Below the pieces are notes generated by a model. The model was not told the DNA's origin and searched no databases. It was given only the letters and a program-made list of their open reading frames with translations. Positions 7,247 through 16,448 of a DNA stretch of 49,768 nt are shown piece after piece (position 1 is the first letter of the stretch; every line of letters begins with the position of its first letter). Origin of the DNA: Streptomyces sp. NK15101 (GTDB lineage: Bacteria > Actinomycetota > Actinomycetes > Streptomycetales > Streptomycetaceae); assembly GCF_020400725.1 (NCBI RefSeq), contig NZ_JAINVG010000056.1, positions 1 through 49,768 on the forward strand. Direction: 5' to 3'. Made by a program: the position numbers and the translations under genes.

Positions 7247-9622
7247 GTGACCATCGCGCCCGCCGATCCGGCTTCGGCCGAGGCTTCCGCGGTCGAGAGC
7301 GACGGACCCGGGACCGTGCTGCTGCGGACCCTGACCGACCTCACCGCCGATCTCCCCGACACCGACCCCGGCAAGGTCGCCGCCGCCGCGCTCCGCGGCC
7401 GCAGCGCCACGTCGGACGAGGCGGAGCTGCGCGAGCTGGCCACCGAGGCGGCCGCCGGCCTGATCGCCGAGGACCCGGCGTACTCCCGGCTCGCCGCCCG
7501 GCTCCTCACGATCACCATCGCAGACGAGGCGGCGGGCCAGGGCGCCGTCTCCTTCTCGGCCTCCGTCGCCGTCGGTCACCGCGAGGGCCTCATCGCCGAC
7601 CGCACCGCCGACTTCGTCGCCCTGCACGCCGCGCGGCTCGACGCGACGATCGACGCGGCCGGCGACGACCGCTTCGGCTACTTCGGTCTGCGCACCCTCT
7701 ACTCGCGCTACCTGCTGCGCCACCCGATCACCCGCAAGGTGATCGAGACCCCGCAGCACTTCATGCTGCGCGTCGCCTGCGGCCTCGCCGAGGACGACAG
7801 CGTCCGCGCCCTCGACGAGGTGGCCGCGCTGTACGGCCTGATGAGCCGTCTGGACTACCTGCCCTCCTCCCCCACGCTCTTCAACTCCGGCACCCGCCAC
7901 CCGCAGATGTCCTCCTGCTACCTGCTGGACTCCCCGCAGGACGAGCTGGACTCCATCTACGACCGCTACCACCAGGTCGCGCGCCTCTCGAAGCACGCGG
8001 GCGGCATCGGCCTCTCGTACTCCCGCATCCGTGCCCGCGGTTCGCTGATCCGCGGCACCAACGGACACTCCAACGGCATCGTGCCGTTCCTGAAGACGCT
8101 CGACGCCTCCGTCGCCGCCGTGAACCAGGGCGGCCGCCGCAAGGGCGCCGCCGCGGTCTACCTGGAGACCTGGCACGCCGACATCGAGGAGTTCCTGGAG
8201 CTCCGCGACAACACGGGCGAGGACCAGCGCCGTACGCACAACCTGAACCTGGCGCACTGGATCCCGGACGAGTTCATGCGCCGGGTCAACGCCGACGCCG
8301 AGTGGTCGCTGTTCTCCCCGTCGGACGTGCCCGAGCTCGTCGACCTGTACGGCGAGGAGTTCGACGCCGCCTACCGCAAGGCCGAGGCGGCGGGCCTGGC
8401 CCGCAAGACGATGCCGGCCCGCGACCTGTACGGCCGGATGATGCGGACCCTGGCCCAGACCGGCAACGGCTGGATGACCTTCAAGGACGCCTCCAACCGG
8501 ACCGCGAACCAGACCGCCGAGCCCGGCACCGTCGTCCACTCCTCGAACCTCTGCACCGAGATCATCGAGGTCACGAACGACGGCGAGACGGCGGTCTGCA
8601 ACCTCGGCTCCGTCAACCTCGGCGCCTTCGTCACCGGTTCGGACATCGACTGGGAGCGCCTTGACGAGACCGTCCGCACGGCCGTCACCTTCCTCGACCG
8701 GGTCGTCGACATCAACTTCTACCCGACCGAGCAGGCGGGCCGCTCCAACACCAAGTGGCGCCCGGTCGGCCTCGGCGCCATGGGTCTCCAGGACGTCTTC
8801 TTCCAGCTGAGGCTGCCGTTCGACTCCGCCGAGGCGCGCGCCCTGTCCACCCGGATCGCCGAGCGGATCATGCTCGCCGCGTACGAGGCGTCCGCCGACC
8901 TCGCCGAGCGCAGCGGCCCGCTCCCCGCCTGGGACAAGACCCGCACCGCGCAGGGCGTGCTGCACCCCGACCACTACGACGTGGAGCTCAACTGGCCGGA
9001 GCGCTGGGCGGCCCTGCGCGAGCGGATCGCCGCCGTGGGCATGCGCAACAGCCTCCTGCTCGCCATCGCGCCGACGGCGACGATCGCCTCGATCGCCGGC
9101 GTCTACGAGTGCATCGAGCCGCAGGTCTCCAACCTGTTCAAGCGCGAGACGCTGTCCGGCGAGTTCCTCCAGGTCAACTCGTACCTCGTGGACGAGCTGA
9201 AGAAGCTCGGCGTGTGGGACGCGCAGACCCGCGAGGCGCTGCGCGACTCCAACGGCTCGGTGGCCGGCTTCACCTGGGTCCCGGCCGAGGTGCGCGAGCT
9301 GTACCGCACGGCCTGGGAGATCCCGCAGCGGGGCCTCATCGACATGGCGGCGGCGCGTACCCCCTTCCTCGACCAGAGCCAGTCCCTGAACCTGTTCATG
9401 GAGACGCCGACGATCGGCAAGCTGTCGTCGATGTACGCGTACGCCTGGAAGCAGGGCCTGAAGACGACGTACTACCTGCGCTCCCGCCCGGCGACCCGGA
9501 TCGCCCGCGCGGCCCAGGCCGCGACGACCGCCGCCCCGATCCCCGTCCAGCAGGCGACCCCCGACGCGGACGCGATCGCCTGCTCCCTGGAAAACCCCGA
9601 GTCCTGCGAGGCCTGCCAGTAA
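7247..9622 (+). CDS. nrdA: Ribonucleoside-diphosphate reductase class Ia, alpha subunit
   Basis: 791-aa catalytic subunit converting ribonucleoside diphosphates to deoxy forms. Visible landmarks: SSCYLLD (first redox-site cysteine region), the radical-site block NLCTEIIEV (Asn, Cys and Glu of N-x-C-x-E), AVCNLGSVNL (second redox cysteine), the PTATIASIAG loop and the C-terminal shuttle pair CEAC (Cys787/Cys790). The N-terminal 90 residues may be a reduced ATP-cone region. GTG 7247 is preceded by GAGGGAG about 9 nt upstream and follows the riboswitch. It overlaps nrdB (TAATG). Upstream in-frame codons fall inside the riboswitch and are excluded. Confidence 0.96.
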   Translation: MTIAPADPASAEASAVESDGPGTVLLRTLTDLTADLPDTDPGKVAAAALRGRSATSDEAELRELATEAAAGLIAEDPAYSRLAARLLTITIADEAAGQGAVSFSASVAVGHREGLIADRTADFVALHAARLDATIDAAGDDRFGYFGLRTLYSRYLLRHPITRKVIETPQHFMLRVACGLAEDDSVRALDEVAALYGLMSRLDYLPSSPTLFNSGTRHPQMSSCYLLDSPQDELDSIYDRYHQVARLSKHAGGIGLSYSRIRARGSLIRGTNGHSNGIVPFLKTLDASVAAVNQGGRRKGAAAVYLETWHADIEEFLELRDNTGEDQRRTHNLNLAHWIPDEFMRRVNADAEWSLFSPSDVPELVDLYGEEFDAAYRKAEAAGLARKTMPARDLYGRMMRTLAQTGNGWMTFKDASNRTANQTAEPGTVVHSSNLCTEIIEVTNDGETAVCNLGSVNLGAFVTGSDIDWERLDETVRTAVTFLDRVVDINFYPTEQAGRSNTKWRPVGLGAMGLQDVFFQLRLPFDSAEARALSTRIAERIMLAAYEASADLAERSGPLPAWDKTRTAQGVLHPDHYDVELNWPERWAALRERIAAVGMRNSLLLAIAPTATIASIAGVYECIEPQVSNLFKRETLSGEFLQVNSYLVDELKKLGVWDAQTREALRDSNGSVAGFTWVPAEVRELYRTAWEIPQRGLIDMAAARTPFLDQSQSLNLFMETPTIGKLSSMYAYAWKQGLKTTYYLRSRPATRIARAAQAATTAAPIPVQQATPDADAIACSLENPESCEACQ

Positions 9623-10638
9623 TGAGCTCCACCGAGAAGAAGAACCTGCTCGACCCGGGCTTCGAACTGACCCTGCGTCCGATGCGCTACCCGGACTTCT
9701 ACGAGCGCTACCGGGACGCCATCAAGAACACCTGGACCGTGGAGGAGGTCGACCTCCACTCGGACGTCGCCGACCTCGCCAAGCTCACCCCCGGTGAGCA
9801 GCACATGATCGGCCGCCTGGTCGCGTTCTTCGCGACGGGCGACTCGATCGTGGCGAACAACCTGGTCCTGACGCTCTACAAGCACATCAACTCCCCGGAA
9901 GCGCGCCTCTACCTGTCGCGGCAGCTCTTCGAGGAAGCGGTCCACGTCCAGTTCTACCTGACGCTCCTGGACACCTACCTGCCCGACCCGGACGACCGCG
10001 CCGCCGCGTTCGCCGCCGTCGAGAACATCCCCTCCATCCGCGAGAAGGCGCAGTTCTGCTTCAAGTGGATGGACTCGGTCGAGAAGATCGAGAAGCTGGA
10101 GACGGCCGCGGACCGCCGCCGCTTCCTGCTGAACCTGATCTGCTTCGCGGCGTGCATCGAGGGCCTGTTCTTCTACGGCGCCTTCGCGTACGTCTACTGG
10201 TTCCGCTCCCGCGGCCTGCTGCACGGCCTGGCGACGGGCACCAACTGGGTGTTCCGGGACGAGACGATGCACATGAACTTCGCCTTCGAGGTCGTGGACA
10301 CCGTCCGCAAGGAGGAGCCGGAGCTCTTCGACGACGCCCTCCAGCAGCAGGTCACGGACATGCTGAAGGAGGCCGTCGAGGCGGAGCTGCAGTTCGGCCG
10401 CGACCTGTGCGGCGACGGCCTGCCGGGCATGAACACCGAGTCGATGCGCGAGTACCTCCAGTGCGTCGCCGACCAGCGCCTCCAGCGCCTCGGCTTCCCG
10501 CCGGTGTACGGCTCGGAGAACCCGTTCGCGTTCATGGAGCTCCAGGGCGTCCAGGAGCTGACCAACTTCTTCGAGCGCCGCCCGTCCGCCTACCAGGTGG
10601 CGGTCGAGGGCTCGGTGGACCTCGACGAGGACTTCTAG
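9622..10638 (+). CDS. nrdB: Ribonucleoside-diphosphate reductase class Ia, beta subunit
   Basis: 338-aa radical-generating small subunit. All expected diiron ligands can be placed: Asp74 (ATGDS), Glu105 and His108 (FEEAVHVQFY), Glu180 (CIEGLFF), Glu214 and His217 (RDETMHM). Tyr112 occupies the stable-radical position, seven residues after Glu105 as in E. coli NrdB. The C terminus is acidic (VDLDEDF), the part that docks on NrdA. Its ATG shares a base with the nrdA stop, so the subunits are co-translated. A 22-bp terminator follows directly; no AraC-type nrdS follows here. Confidence 0.96.
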   Translation: MSSTEKKNLLDPGFELTLRPMRYPDFYERYRDAIKNTWTVEEVDLHSDVADLAKLTPGEQHMIGRLVAFFATGDSIVANNLVLTLYKHINSPEARLYLSRQLFEEAVHVQFYLTLLDTYLPDPDDRAAAFAAVENIPSIREKAQFCFKWMDSVEKIEKLETAADRRRFLLNLICFAACIEGLFFYGAFAYVYWFRSRGLLHGLATGTNWVFRDETMHMNFAFEVVDTVRKEEPELFDDALQQQVTDMLKEAVEAELQFGRDLCGDGLPGMNTESMREYLQCVADQRLQRLGFPPVYGSENPFAFMELQGVQELTNFFERRPSAYQVAVEGSVDLDEDF

Positions 10639-10643
10639 CCGGT

Positions 10644-10688
10644 ACGGCGAAGGGCCCCGCACTCCTGGAGTGCGGGGCCCTTCGCCGT
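10644..10688. terminator. Bidirectional terminator between nrdB and def
   Basis: A 22-bp perfect inverted repeat (10644-10665 / 10667-10688, ACGGCGAAGGGCCCCGCACT...) with an almost closed loop, placed between the convergent nrdB and def stop codons, so it can serve both. Confidence 0.9.
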
Positions 10689-10692
10689 GGGC

Positions 10693-11343
10693 TCACTCGT
10701 TCGGGACGACCGGGTAGCGCGGCGTGCCCTCTTCCATCTGGCGGAGGGCGTCCTTGCGGTCGCGCTTGGAGAGCTTGTCGATGTACAGGAAGCCGTACAG
10801 GTGGTCCGTCTCGTGCTGGAGGCAGCGGGCGAAGTAGCCGGTGCCGCGGACCTTGATCGGGTTGCCCTTCATGTCCTGGCCGGTGACCTCGGCGTAGTCC
10901 GGGCGGGGCAGCTCGGCGTACGCCGTCGGGACCGACAGGCAGCCCTCGTTGGAGTCGTCGAGGTGCCGCTGGTCGGCCGGCAGGTCGACGAGGACCGGGT
11001 TGACCACGTGGCCGACGTGGCGCTTGCCCTCGTCGTCCATGCAGTCGTAGACGAAGACCTTGAGGTCGACGCCGATCTGGTTGGCGGCGAGGCCGACGCC
11101 CTCGGCGGTGCGCTGGCTGGCGAACATGTCGTCGATGAGCTGCGCCAGCTCGTCGTCGAAGTCGGTGACGTCCTTGCACTCCCGGTGCAGGACGGGGTTG
11201 CCCACGACCGTGATGGGGCGCGAGGTGCCGCGCTCGCGGTGGGCGGTCTCGCGCTCCTCGGTGTCCTCGGTGTCGACGATGAAGCCCTCGTCGTCCACGG
11301 CGTACACGCCCGTCTGCTCCTGATCAGTGCCCTGCTGCGACAT
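10693..11343 (-). CDS. def: Peptide deformylase
   Basis: 216-aa metalloenzyme removing the N-formyl group from nascent proteins. All three PDF motifs are present: EGVGLAANQ (81-89), EGCLSV (133-138, metal-ligand Cys) and QHETDH (176-181, two metal-ligand His and catalytic Glu). The N terminus is an acidic extension of about 40 residues (DTEDTEERETAHRER) not found in E. coli Def. ATG 11343 is used, with AAGAAGG-type purines upstream. It is monocistronic and converges on nrdB. Confidence 0.95.
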   Translation of the reverse strand: MSQQGTDQEQTGVYAVDDEGFIVDTEDTEERETAHRERGTSRPITVVGNPVLHRECKDVTDFDDELAQLIDDMFASQRTAEGVGLAANQIGVDLKVFVYDCMDDEGKRHVGHVVNPVLVDLPADQRHLDDSNEGCLSVPTAYAELPRPDYAEVTGQDMKGNPIKVRGTGYFARCLQHETDHLYGFLYIDKLSKRDRKDALRQMEEGTPRYPVVPNE

Positions 11344-11415
11344 GTCCGCCGTATGCCTTCTTCCTCGAACCGGTACACCTCGTGGTAGGTGCGGAGTACA
11401 GCCTACGGGCAGCGG

Positions 11416-12396
11416 TCAGCAGACTTCCTCGAGATCCCGCCACTCGCGGGAGTCCGGGCTGTCCGCGACCCAGCCGTCGAGGAGGCCCCGCACCAGGCCC
11501 GCCGGGGCCGCGATGCCGCACTCGCGCTCGGGCACCCACAGCTCGCCGGGCGAGCGGTGGCCGAGCGGGCCCGGGTGGCCCGGCTCGCTGTGGTCGTGCG
11601 GGTCGGAGTGCTCGCCCTCGCCCTCGGCGCTCGGCATGGTCGACTCCGAGCAGGCACGGCAGAGCAGCCGCACGGAGGACGACCAGTCCTCGGCGGCGAA
11701 ACCGGCCTCGGCGGCGAGCTGTTCCAGGGCGTCCCGGTCGGCCTCGGTGGCCGCCTCCAGGAGCACCACCCAGGTGGGGACGGGCGAGGGCGCCCACAGC
11801 TCGATCTCGTCGAAGACGGGGTAGGAGGGGCCCGCGGTGGTGGTCCGCTCGCCGTTCGGCACGCCGTCGTGGAGGACGACCTCGCCCCAGCGGCGGCCGG
11901 AGGAGGGCAGCGGGATGGAGAGGACCTCGATCCGGGCGGGGTCGAGCCGGCGGCCCCACACGACCTCGGCCTCGCCCTCGGGCGAGAGCCGGACGGCGGC
12001 GCTGCCCAGCTCCATGCCGGCGGGCTCGCCGGTGCCCGCGGCGGCGCCCGGCACCTTGAGGCCGTAGGCCTGCCAGGCCCGACGGGCCAGCGGCCAGTCC
12101 TGGAGCGCGGTGGCGGCGATGCCGACGTTCCACCAGTCGGGGGCCCCGCTCTCCTTGTCGAGCAGCGCGACCGCGCGCAGCCCGGCGGCCCGGGCCTGCT
12201 CCCAGTCGTGCCGGAACTTGTGCAGCAGCGCGAGGTTGAACCAGGACTCCGAGAGCCAGGGCTCCAGATCCGCCGCCCGCGTCAGCAATGCGCCCGCGTC
12301 CTCGTACCGGCCGTCGCCGATCAGCGTGAACGCGCGGTCGGTGGCCTGCCGCCACGAGGCGGAGGGCCGATGCCGTACCTTCCCGAAGATCTTCAC
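11416..12396 (-). CDS. Tetratricopeptide-repeat protein of unknown role
   Basis: 326-aa soluble protein. Residues about 15-115 form TPR-like helical pairs (GRYEDAGALLTRAADLEP, SWFNLALLHKFRHDWEQA, WWNVGIAATALQDWPLARRAW). The C-terminal two thirds is not a repeat: it contains WGRRLDPARIEVLSIPLPSS and YPVFDEIELW segments and a His/Pro/Gly-rich loop near residues 265-285 (HSDPHDHSEPGHPGP). I do not recognise a catalytic motif. It is common in Streptomyces beside def. The ATG at 12396 and the tail (WRDLEEVC) are clear from frame and codon bias. Confidence 0.78.
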   Translation of the reverse strand: MKIFGKVRHRPSASWRQATDRAFTLIGDGRYEDAGALLTRAADLEPWLSESWFNLALLHKFRHDWEQARAAGLRAVALLDKESGAPDWWNVGIAATALQDWPLARRAWQAYGLKVPGAAAGTGEPAGMELGSAAVRLSPEGEAEVVWGRRLDPARIEVLSIPLPSSGRRWGEVVLHDGVPNGERTTTAGPSYPVFDEIELWAPSPVPTWVVLLEAATEADRDALEQLAAEAGFAAEDWSSSVRLLCRACSESTMPSAEGEGEHSDPHDHSEPGHPGPLGHRSPGELWVPERECGIAAPAGLVRGLLDGWVADSPDSREWRDLEEVC

Positions 12397-12475
12397 GATT
12401 CCCGCCTGCCGGTCGCTTCACCCTCTTGTTCGCATCCAACCATGCCCGGTCGGACGCGCGCTCATTACCCATGGG

Positions 12476-13744
12476 TTACCCAGGGACCGCGGAGGTCACC
12501 CCAGTGGCTCCGCCCCGCCCCAGGACCCTGGCCAGGCATTCGACGACATCCGGGTGATAGTCGCGGGCGGTGCCGAGCCTGAGCCGCTCCAGGGCCCCGA
12601 GCGCGGCGCCCGCGCCCTCGCCCGTTCCGGCGCCCGCGAGGTCGTCGTAGGCGTTCACGGCCCGGACGATCCGGGCGGGAAGCGGCTGCTCGCGGTACGG
12701 GTCGGCCTGCCGCTCCACGACGACGGCGACGGCCTCGGGGACGCCGGTCCTGCGGACGACCTCGCCGCCCAGGAGGGCGATCCTGCGCTGCTCCTCGGCC
12801 GGGAGGAGGGCGGTGGCGCCGCCCGCGACGGGGTCCACGAGGGAGAGCTGGCCGATGTCGTGCATGAGCGCCGCGTGCTCCAGGACGGCCAGCTCGGGCC
12901 CGGACAGGCCCAGCTCGCGTCCGACGGCGGCGCTGAGGGCGGCGACCCGGTGGGCGTGCCCGGGCGGGGTGCAGCCGGCGATCTCGGTGGCGCGGGCGAG
13001 GGAGGCGATGGTCTGCCGGTTGACGGTCCGCACGGCCGCGTACCGCCGGAAGGAGACCTGGGTGAGCAGGAGGGGGACGGCGAGCACGGGCAGCGCCCAG
13101 AGTCCGGCGGCGGCGACGCCGAGCGCCATGACGGTGCCGGTGGCGCAGACGGCGGAGCCGATGCCGAGGAAGGCGCGGAGTTCGTCGCGCAGGAGGGAGC
13201 CGTACGGGAAGCCGGTGCGGGCGCGGAGCAGCAGGGCGCCGAGCACGGCGTCGCACAGCGCGGTCAGGACGAGCAGGAGGCCCAGGAAGAGGGCGTACGC
13301 GGGGCCCTGGCCGAGGTGCTCGGTGACGAGGCCCGCGTTGTAGAGGGGCTGGAAGCAGAGCGCGGCGAAGCCGACGGTGAGGACGCGGCGGGCGAGGTGG
13401 TCGAGTCCGGGGCCCCGGCCGCGGGCGATGTGCGGGACGATCCCGGCGAGGCCCGCGGCGACGACGACGGCGACGGTCTGCGGGACGCCGTGGGTGGTGG
13501 CGGTGCCGGCGCTGGTCCCGAGCAGGGCGTACGCGAGGGCGCCGGCTGCGGCCAGGGGGGCGGGCTCGCGTTCTCCGGGTGCGGCGTCCCAGCGGGCGAG
13601 TTCGCCGAGGGCGACGAGGGTGCCGAAGGCGAGGGCGTTGCCGGGTTCGTCGAGGCCGTACCAGAGGGTGCTGCCGAAGCCGGCGAGGCCGAGGAGGAGC
13701 GCGGCGCCGTGCACGGCGCCGACGGTGAGCGCCCCGGGTCTCAC
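12476..13744 (-). CDS. Membrane protein with degenerate HD-GYP-like domain
   Basis: 422-aa protein. Residues 1-225 hold about seven hydrophobic segments; residues 240-400 resemble an HD phosphohydrolase. The first part is preserved (GHAHRVAALSAAVGRELG, then ALMHDIGQLSLVDP with the HD pair). Where the HD-GYP signature HHE..DG.GYP should appear there is VVERQADPYREQPLPAR, so the metal-binding histidines and the GYP motif are missing. It may be an inactive regulatory partner of its upstream neighbour, or have another substrate. Its GTG start overlaps the upstream gene stop (GTGA at 13741-13744), so translation is coupled. Confidence 0.82.
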   Translation of the reverse strand: MRPGALTVGAVHGAALLLGLAGFGSTLWYGLDEPGNALAFGTLVALGELARWDAAPGEREPAPLAAAGALAYALLGTSAGTATTHGVPQTVAVVVAAGLAGIVPHIARGRGPGLDHLARRVLTVGFAALCFQPLYNAGLVTEHLGQGPAYALFLGLLLVLTALCDAVLGALLLRARTGFPYGSLLRDELRAFLGIGSAVCATGTVMALGVAAAGLWALPVLAVPLLLTQVSFRRYAAVRTVNRQTIASLARATEIAGCTPPGHAHRVAALSAAVGRELGLSGPELAVLEHAALMHDIGQLSLVDPVAGGATALLPAEEQRRIALLGGEVVRRTGVPEAVAVVVERQADPYREQPLPARIVRAVNAYDDLAGAGTGEGAGAALGALERLRLGTARDYHPDVVECLARVLGRGGATGVTSAVPG

Positions 13745-15189
13745 GCGGGTTCCTTGGAGGCCGGTGCGGGGAGGGGTCCGCGCGGCGGCGGGACGTGCTC
13801 GGGCTGCGGGGAGGCGCCTTCGTCGGCCGTGACGACGGGTTGCCAGCCGTGCCGGTCCAGGGCCCGGACGAGGGCGGTGACCATCCGGGGGTCGAACTGG
13901 GTGCCGGCGCAGCGCTCCAGTTCGGCGAGGGCGGTGGGCACCGGGCGGGCCCTGCTGTAGCAGCGGGTGGAGGTCATGGCGTCGAAGGCGTCGGCGACGG
14001 CCACGACCCGGGCGAACTCGGGGATCTGCTCCCCGTGGAGCCCGTACGGGTAGCCGCTGCCGTCCATGCGTTCGTGGTGGTGGAGGATGGCGGCCCGCGC
14101 CTCGCCGAGGAAGCCGATGCCGCGGACCATCTCGTGGCCGTACTCGGGGTGGAGTTCGATGACCCGGCGCTCCTCGGGGGTGAGGGGCCCGTCCTTGGTG
14201 AGCACCCGGGTGGGCACGCCGAGTTTGCCCACGTCGTGCAGGATTCCGGCGAAGCGGACGACGTCGAGGCGGTCCTCGGCCATGCCGAGCTCACGGGCGA
14301 TCAGGACGGAGGCCTGGCCGACGCGTTCGCTGTGGCCCCGGGTGTAGCGGTCCTTGATGTCGACGGCCTGGACGAGGGCGCGGATGGTGGCCTGGTGGGC
14401 GGCGCGCTCGCGGTGGTACTGGGCGAAGACCCAGCAGGAGATGTACATGGGGAGGAGCACGAAGAGCGCCGCGACGGGACCGTACGTGCTGCGCCAGAGG
14501 ACGGCCATCATCAGTCCGGCGAGGCCGTGGACGGTGTGCGGGGCGAGGGTCCGGCCGAGGAGGCCGCGCCAGGCGGCCCGGGGCGGGAGCCCGCCGACGG
14601 TGGCGCGGATGCCGCCGTCGAGGGCGGTGAGCACCAGGCAGAAGGCGAGGGCGGCGGCGCCGGCGGGCAGCAGTGCGTACGGCAGGTCGGGGGCGTCCGG
14701 GCCCCGGCCGAGGGCGGCGGGGCCGCCGAGGGCGCCGGCGGTCAGGGCGGCGGCCCAGACGGCGAGGGCCGCGGCGGCGGCCCGCCAGGCGCGGCGGGGG
14801 GCGGCGGGGGGTTCCTCGACGTGGGCGAGGAGGCTGCCGGGGATCGCGGTGAGCGCGGCGGCGGCGGGCGGCAGGAGCAGCGCGGCGGCGAGGAGGACGG
14901 GGAAGAAGGAGCCGGTGCCCGCCGGGAGGGAGCGGCCGAGCGCGCGGCCGATGAGCCGGCAGCGGGCGGGGGGTTCGCAGAGCGCGTAGAGGGCGGCGAG
15001 GAGCGCGACCGTGCCCCAGGGGACGGCCGCGCCGGAGCGCAGCGCGGGCAGGACGCAGGCCCCTGCGCCGAGCAGGGCGCAGCCGATGTACACGCGGGCC
15101 GCTCGCGGAATGACCTTCACGCCCATCACGCCCGTCACGCTAGCGAGTCGGGCGGGCGGCGACGGCGCGGCCTGAGTGATTCGCACCAT
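13741..15189 (-). CDS. Membrane HD-GYP domain phosphohydrolase
   Basis: About 482 aa. The N-terminal half has six or seven hydrophobic segments; the C-terminal domain is a complete HD-GYP: KDRYTRGHSERV, FAGILHDVGKLGVP, ILHHHERMDGSGYP and VADAFDAMTSTRCY. Such domains usually degrade cyclic di-GMP; other cyclic dinucleotides are possible. The tail is Pro-rich (PEHVPPPRGPLPAPA). The start is uncertain: ATG 15189 is taken; TTG 15201 and internal GTG codons near 15140 are alternatives, none with a strong ribosome site. It overlaps the degenerate HD gene downstream, suggesting an active and inactive pair. No GGDEF gene is nearby. Confidence 0.85.
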   Translation of the reverse strand: MVRITQAAPSPPARLASVTGVMGVKVIPRAARVYIGCALLGAGACVLPALRSGAAVPWGTVALLAALYALCEPPARCRLIGRALGRSLPAGTGSFFPVLLAAALLLPPAAAALTAIPGSLLAHVEEPPAAPRRAWRAAAAALAVWAAALTAGALGGPAALGRGPDAPDLPYALLPAGAAALAFCLVLTALDGGIRATVGGLPPRAAWRGLLGRTLAPHTVHGLAGLMMAVLWRSTYGPVAALFVLLPMYISCWVFAQYHRERAAHQATIRALVQAVDIKDRYTRGHSERVGQASVLIARELGMAEDRLDVVRFAGILHDVGKLGVPTRVLTKDGPLTPEERRVIELHPEYGHEMVRGIGFLGEARAAILHHHERMDGSGYPYGLHGEQIPEFARVVAVADAFDAMTSTRCYSRARPVPTALAELERCAGTQFDPRMVTALVRALDRHGWQPVVTADEGASPQPEHVPPPRGPLPAPASKEPA

Positions 15190-15268
15190 CGGGTGATACA
15201 AGCTGACATATGCGTGAGGCCGCCGCGAGCGGTGCGCGACGGCCTCGGTTCCCGGTACGGGAGGGGTG

Positions 15269-15586
15269 CTACTCCTGCGGCGCCGGTGTGGTGGGGGCGC
15301 TCGCCGTGACGTCCTGCTCGGGCACCAGGTGTCCGGCGCGGATCAGGTCGATCCGGCCCATGACCTTGGCGCGCAGGTCGGTGGGGACGTCGTCACTGCC
15401 GCAGCAGCGCTTGACGAGCTTCTTCACCGCCTGCTCCAGGCCGTACTTCTCCAGGCACGGGGAGCACTCCTCGAAGTGCACCTCGAACTTGGTGCAGTCG
15501 CTGTCGGGCATCTCATGGTCGAGGAACTCGTAGAGATGATCCAGGACCTCTGAGCAATCCGTCTCGTGCGGCTCTCCGCAGCTCAT
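15269..15586 (-). CDS. rsrA: RsrA, redox-sensing zinc anti-sigma factor of SigR
   Basis: 105-aa ZAS-family anti-sigma factor. The cysteine and histidine pattern matches S. coelicolor RsrA residue for residue: Cys11, His37, Cys41 and Cys44 (HFEECSPC), plus Cys3, Cys31 and the CC pair near 61-62. Reduced zinc-bound RsrA holds SigR; disulfide stress forms the Cys11-Cys44 bond, releases zinc and frees SigR (known biochemistry). ATG 15586 overlaps the sigR stop (ATGA), giving coupled 1:1 synthesis. Confidence 0.96.
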   Translation of the reverse strand: MSCGEPHETDCSEVLDHLYEFLDHEMPDSDCTKFEVHFEECSPCLEKYGLEQAVKKLVKRCCGSDDVPTDLRAKVMGRIDLIRAGHLVPEQDVTASAPTTPAPQE

Positions 15587-16239
15587 GAGCCCGAGCCTTT
15601 CAGATCGTTCGACGACTCTCCGGCGCCCGCGGGTACCAGCCCGCGGTCGCGAGCGTAGTCCTCGAGCATGCCGCGCAGCTGGCGGCGGCCCCGGTGCAGT
15701 CGGGACATCACCGTACCGATGGGTGTCCCCATGATGTCCGCGATCTCCTTGTACGCAAAGCCCTCGACATCGGCGAGATAGACGGCGATGCGGAACTCCT
15801 CGGGAATCGCCTGGAGCGCTTCCTTCACGTCGGAGTCGGGGAGGTGGTCGAGCGCCTGGGACTCGGCGGAGCGCAGACCGGTCGACATGTGCGACTCGGC
15901 GCGGGCGAGCTGCCAGTCCTCGATCTCCTCGGCGGCGCTGCGCTGGGGCTCGCGCTGCTTCTTGCGGTACGAGTTGATGAAGGTGTTCGTGAGGATGCGG
16001 TACAGCCAGGCCTTGAGGTTCGTGCCCTCGCGGAACTGGTGGAACGACCCGTACGCCTTGGCGTAGGTCTCCTGCACCAGGTCCTCCGCGTCCGCGGGGT
16101 TGCGCGTCATGCGCAGCGCGGCCGAGTACATCTGGTCGAGGTAGCCGAGGGCGTCCCGCTCGAAGCGCGCGTTGCGCTCCTCGGTCGTCTCCTCGGGGCC
16201 GTCGTCGGTCCCTGTGTCGGTCCCAGTGACCGGACCCAC
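15583..16239 (-). CDS. sigR: SigR, ECF sigma factor for thiol-oxidative stress
   Basis: 218-aa group ECF sigma factor (short form). Region 2 is seen in LDQMYSAALRMTRNPADAEDLVQETYAKAY and the -10-reading segment NLKAWLYRILTNTFINSYRKK; region 4 in EEFRIAVYLADVEGFAYKEIADIMG followed by GTVMSRLHRGRRQLR (quoted in parts). The GTG at 16239 lies in GGAGGAGGTG, matching the S. coelicolor start MGPVTGTD as I recall it. SigR controls thioredoxin, mycothiol and related genes from GGAAT-N18-GTT promoters. An in-frame extension to 16404 encodes the longer isoform. Confidence 0.96.
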   Translation of the reverse strand: MGPVTGTDTGTDDGPEETTEERNARFERDALGYLDQMYSAALRMTRNPADAEDLVQETYAKAYGSFHQFREGTNLKAWLYRILTNTFINSYRKKQREPQRSAAEEIEDWQLARAESHMSTGLRSAESQALDHLPDSDVKEALQAIPEEFRIAVYLADVEGFAYKEIADIMGTPIGTVMSRLHRGRRQLRGMLEDYARDRGLVPAGAGESSNDLKGSGS

Positions 16240-16404
16240 CTCCTCCAGCGCGGCGGCGAGCCCGAGGGCGGACCCGCTCGTTTCGGAGGATAGACGAGGA
16301 ACCGCTCCGACCGCCGCCCGAATCGGGGCGGACCGGGGCGCGGGCAGCACTGTCCAGTCGAGGTCAGCGGCCTTCGCACGCTCCGGGCAGATGGTCGAAC
16401 CCAT
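16240..16404 (-). other. sigR: N-terminal extension codons of the long SigR isoform
   Basis: Open 55-codon in-frame extension from ATG 16404 (MGSTICPERAKAADLDW) to the short SigR start, with AGGGAG upstream. S. coelicolor makes a stress-induced, unstable sigma-R-prime with an N-terminal extension of this same length from the sigma-R-dependent transcript. Open frame and matching length support the same arrangement here. Confidence 0.75.
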
Positions 16405-16448
16405 GCGACGGACTCCCTCTTCCTTGCTCTCACACCGACGCTCTCCAC

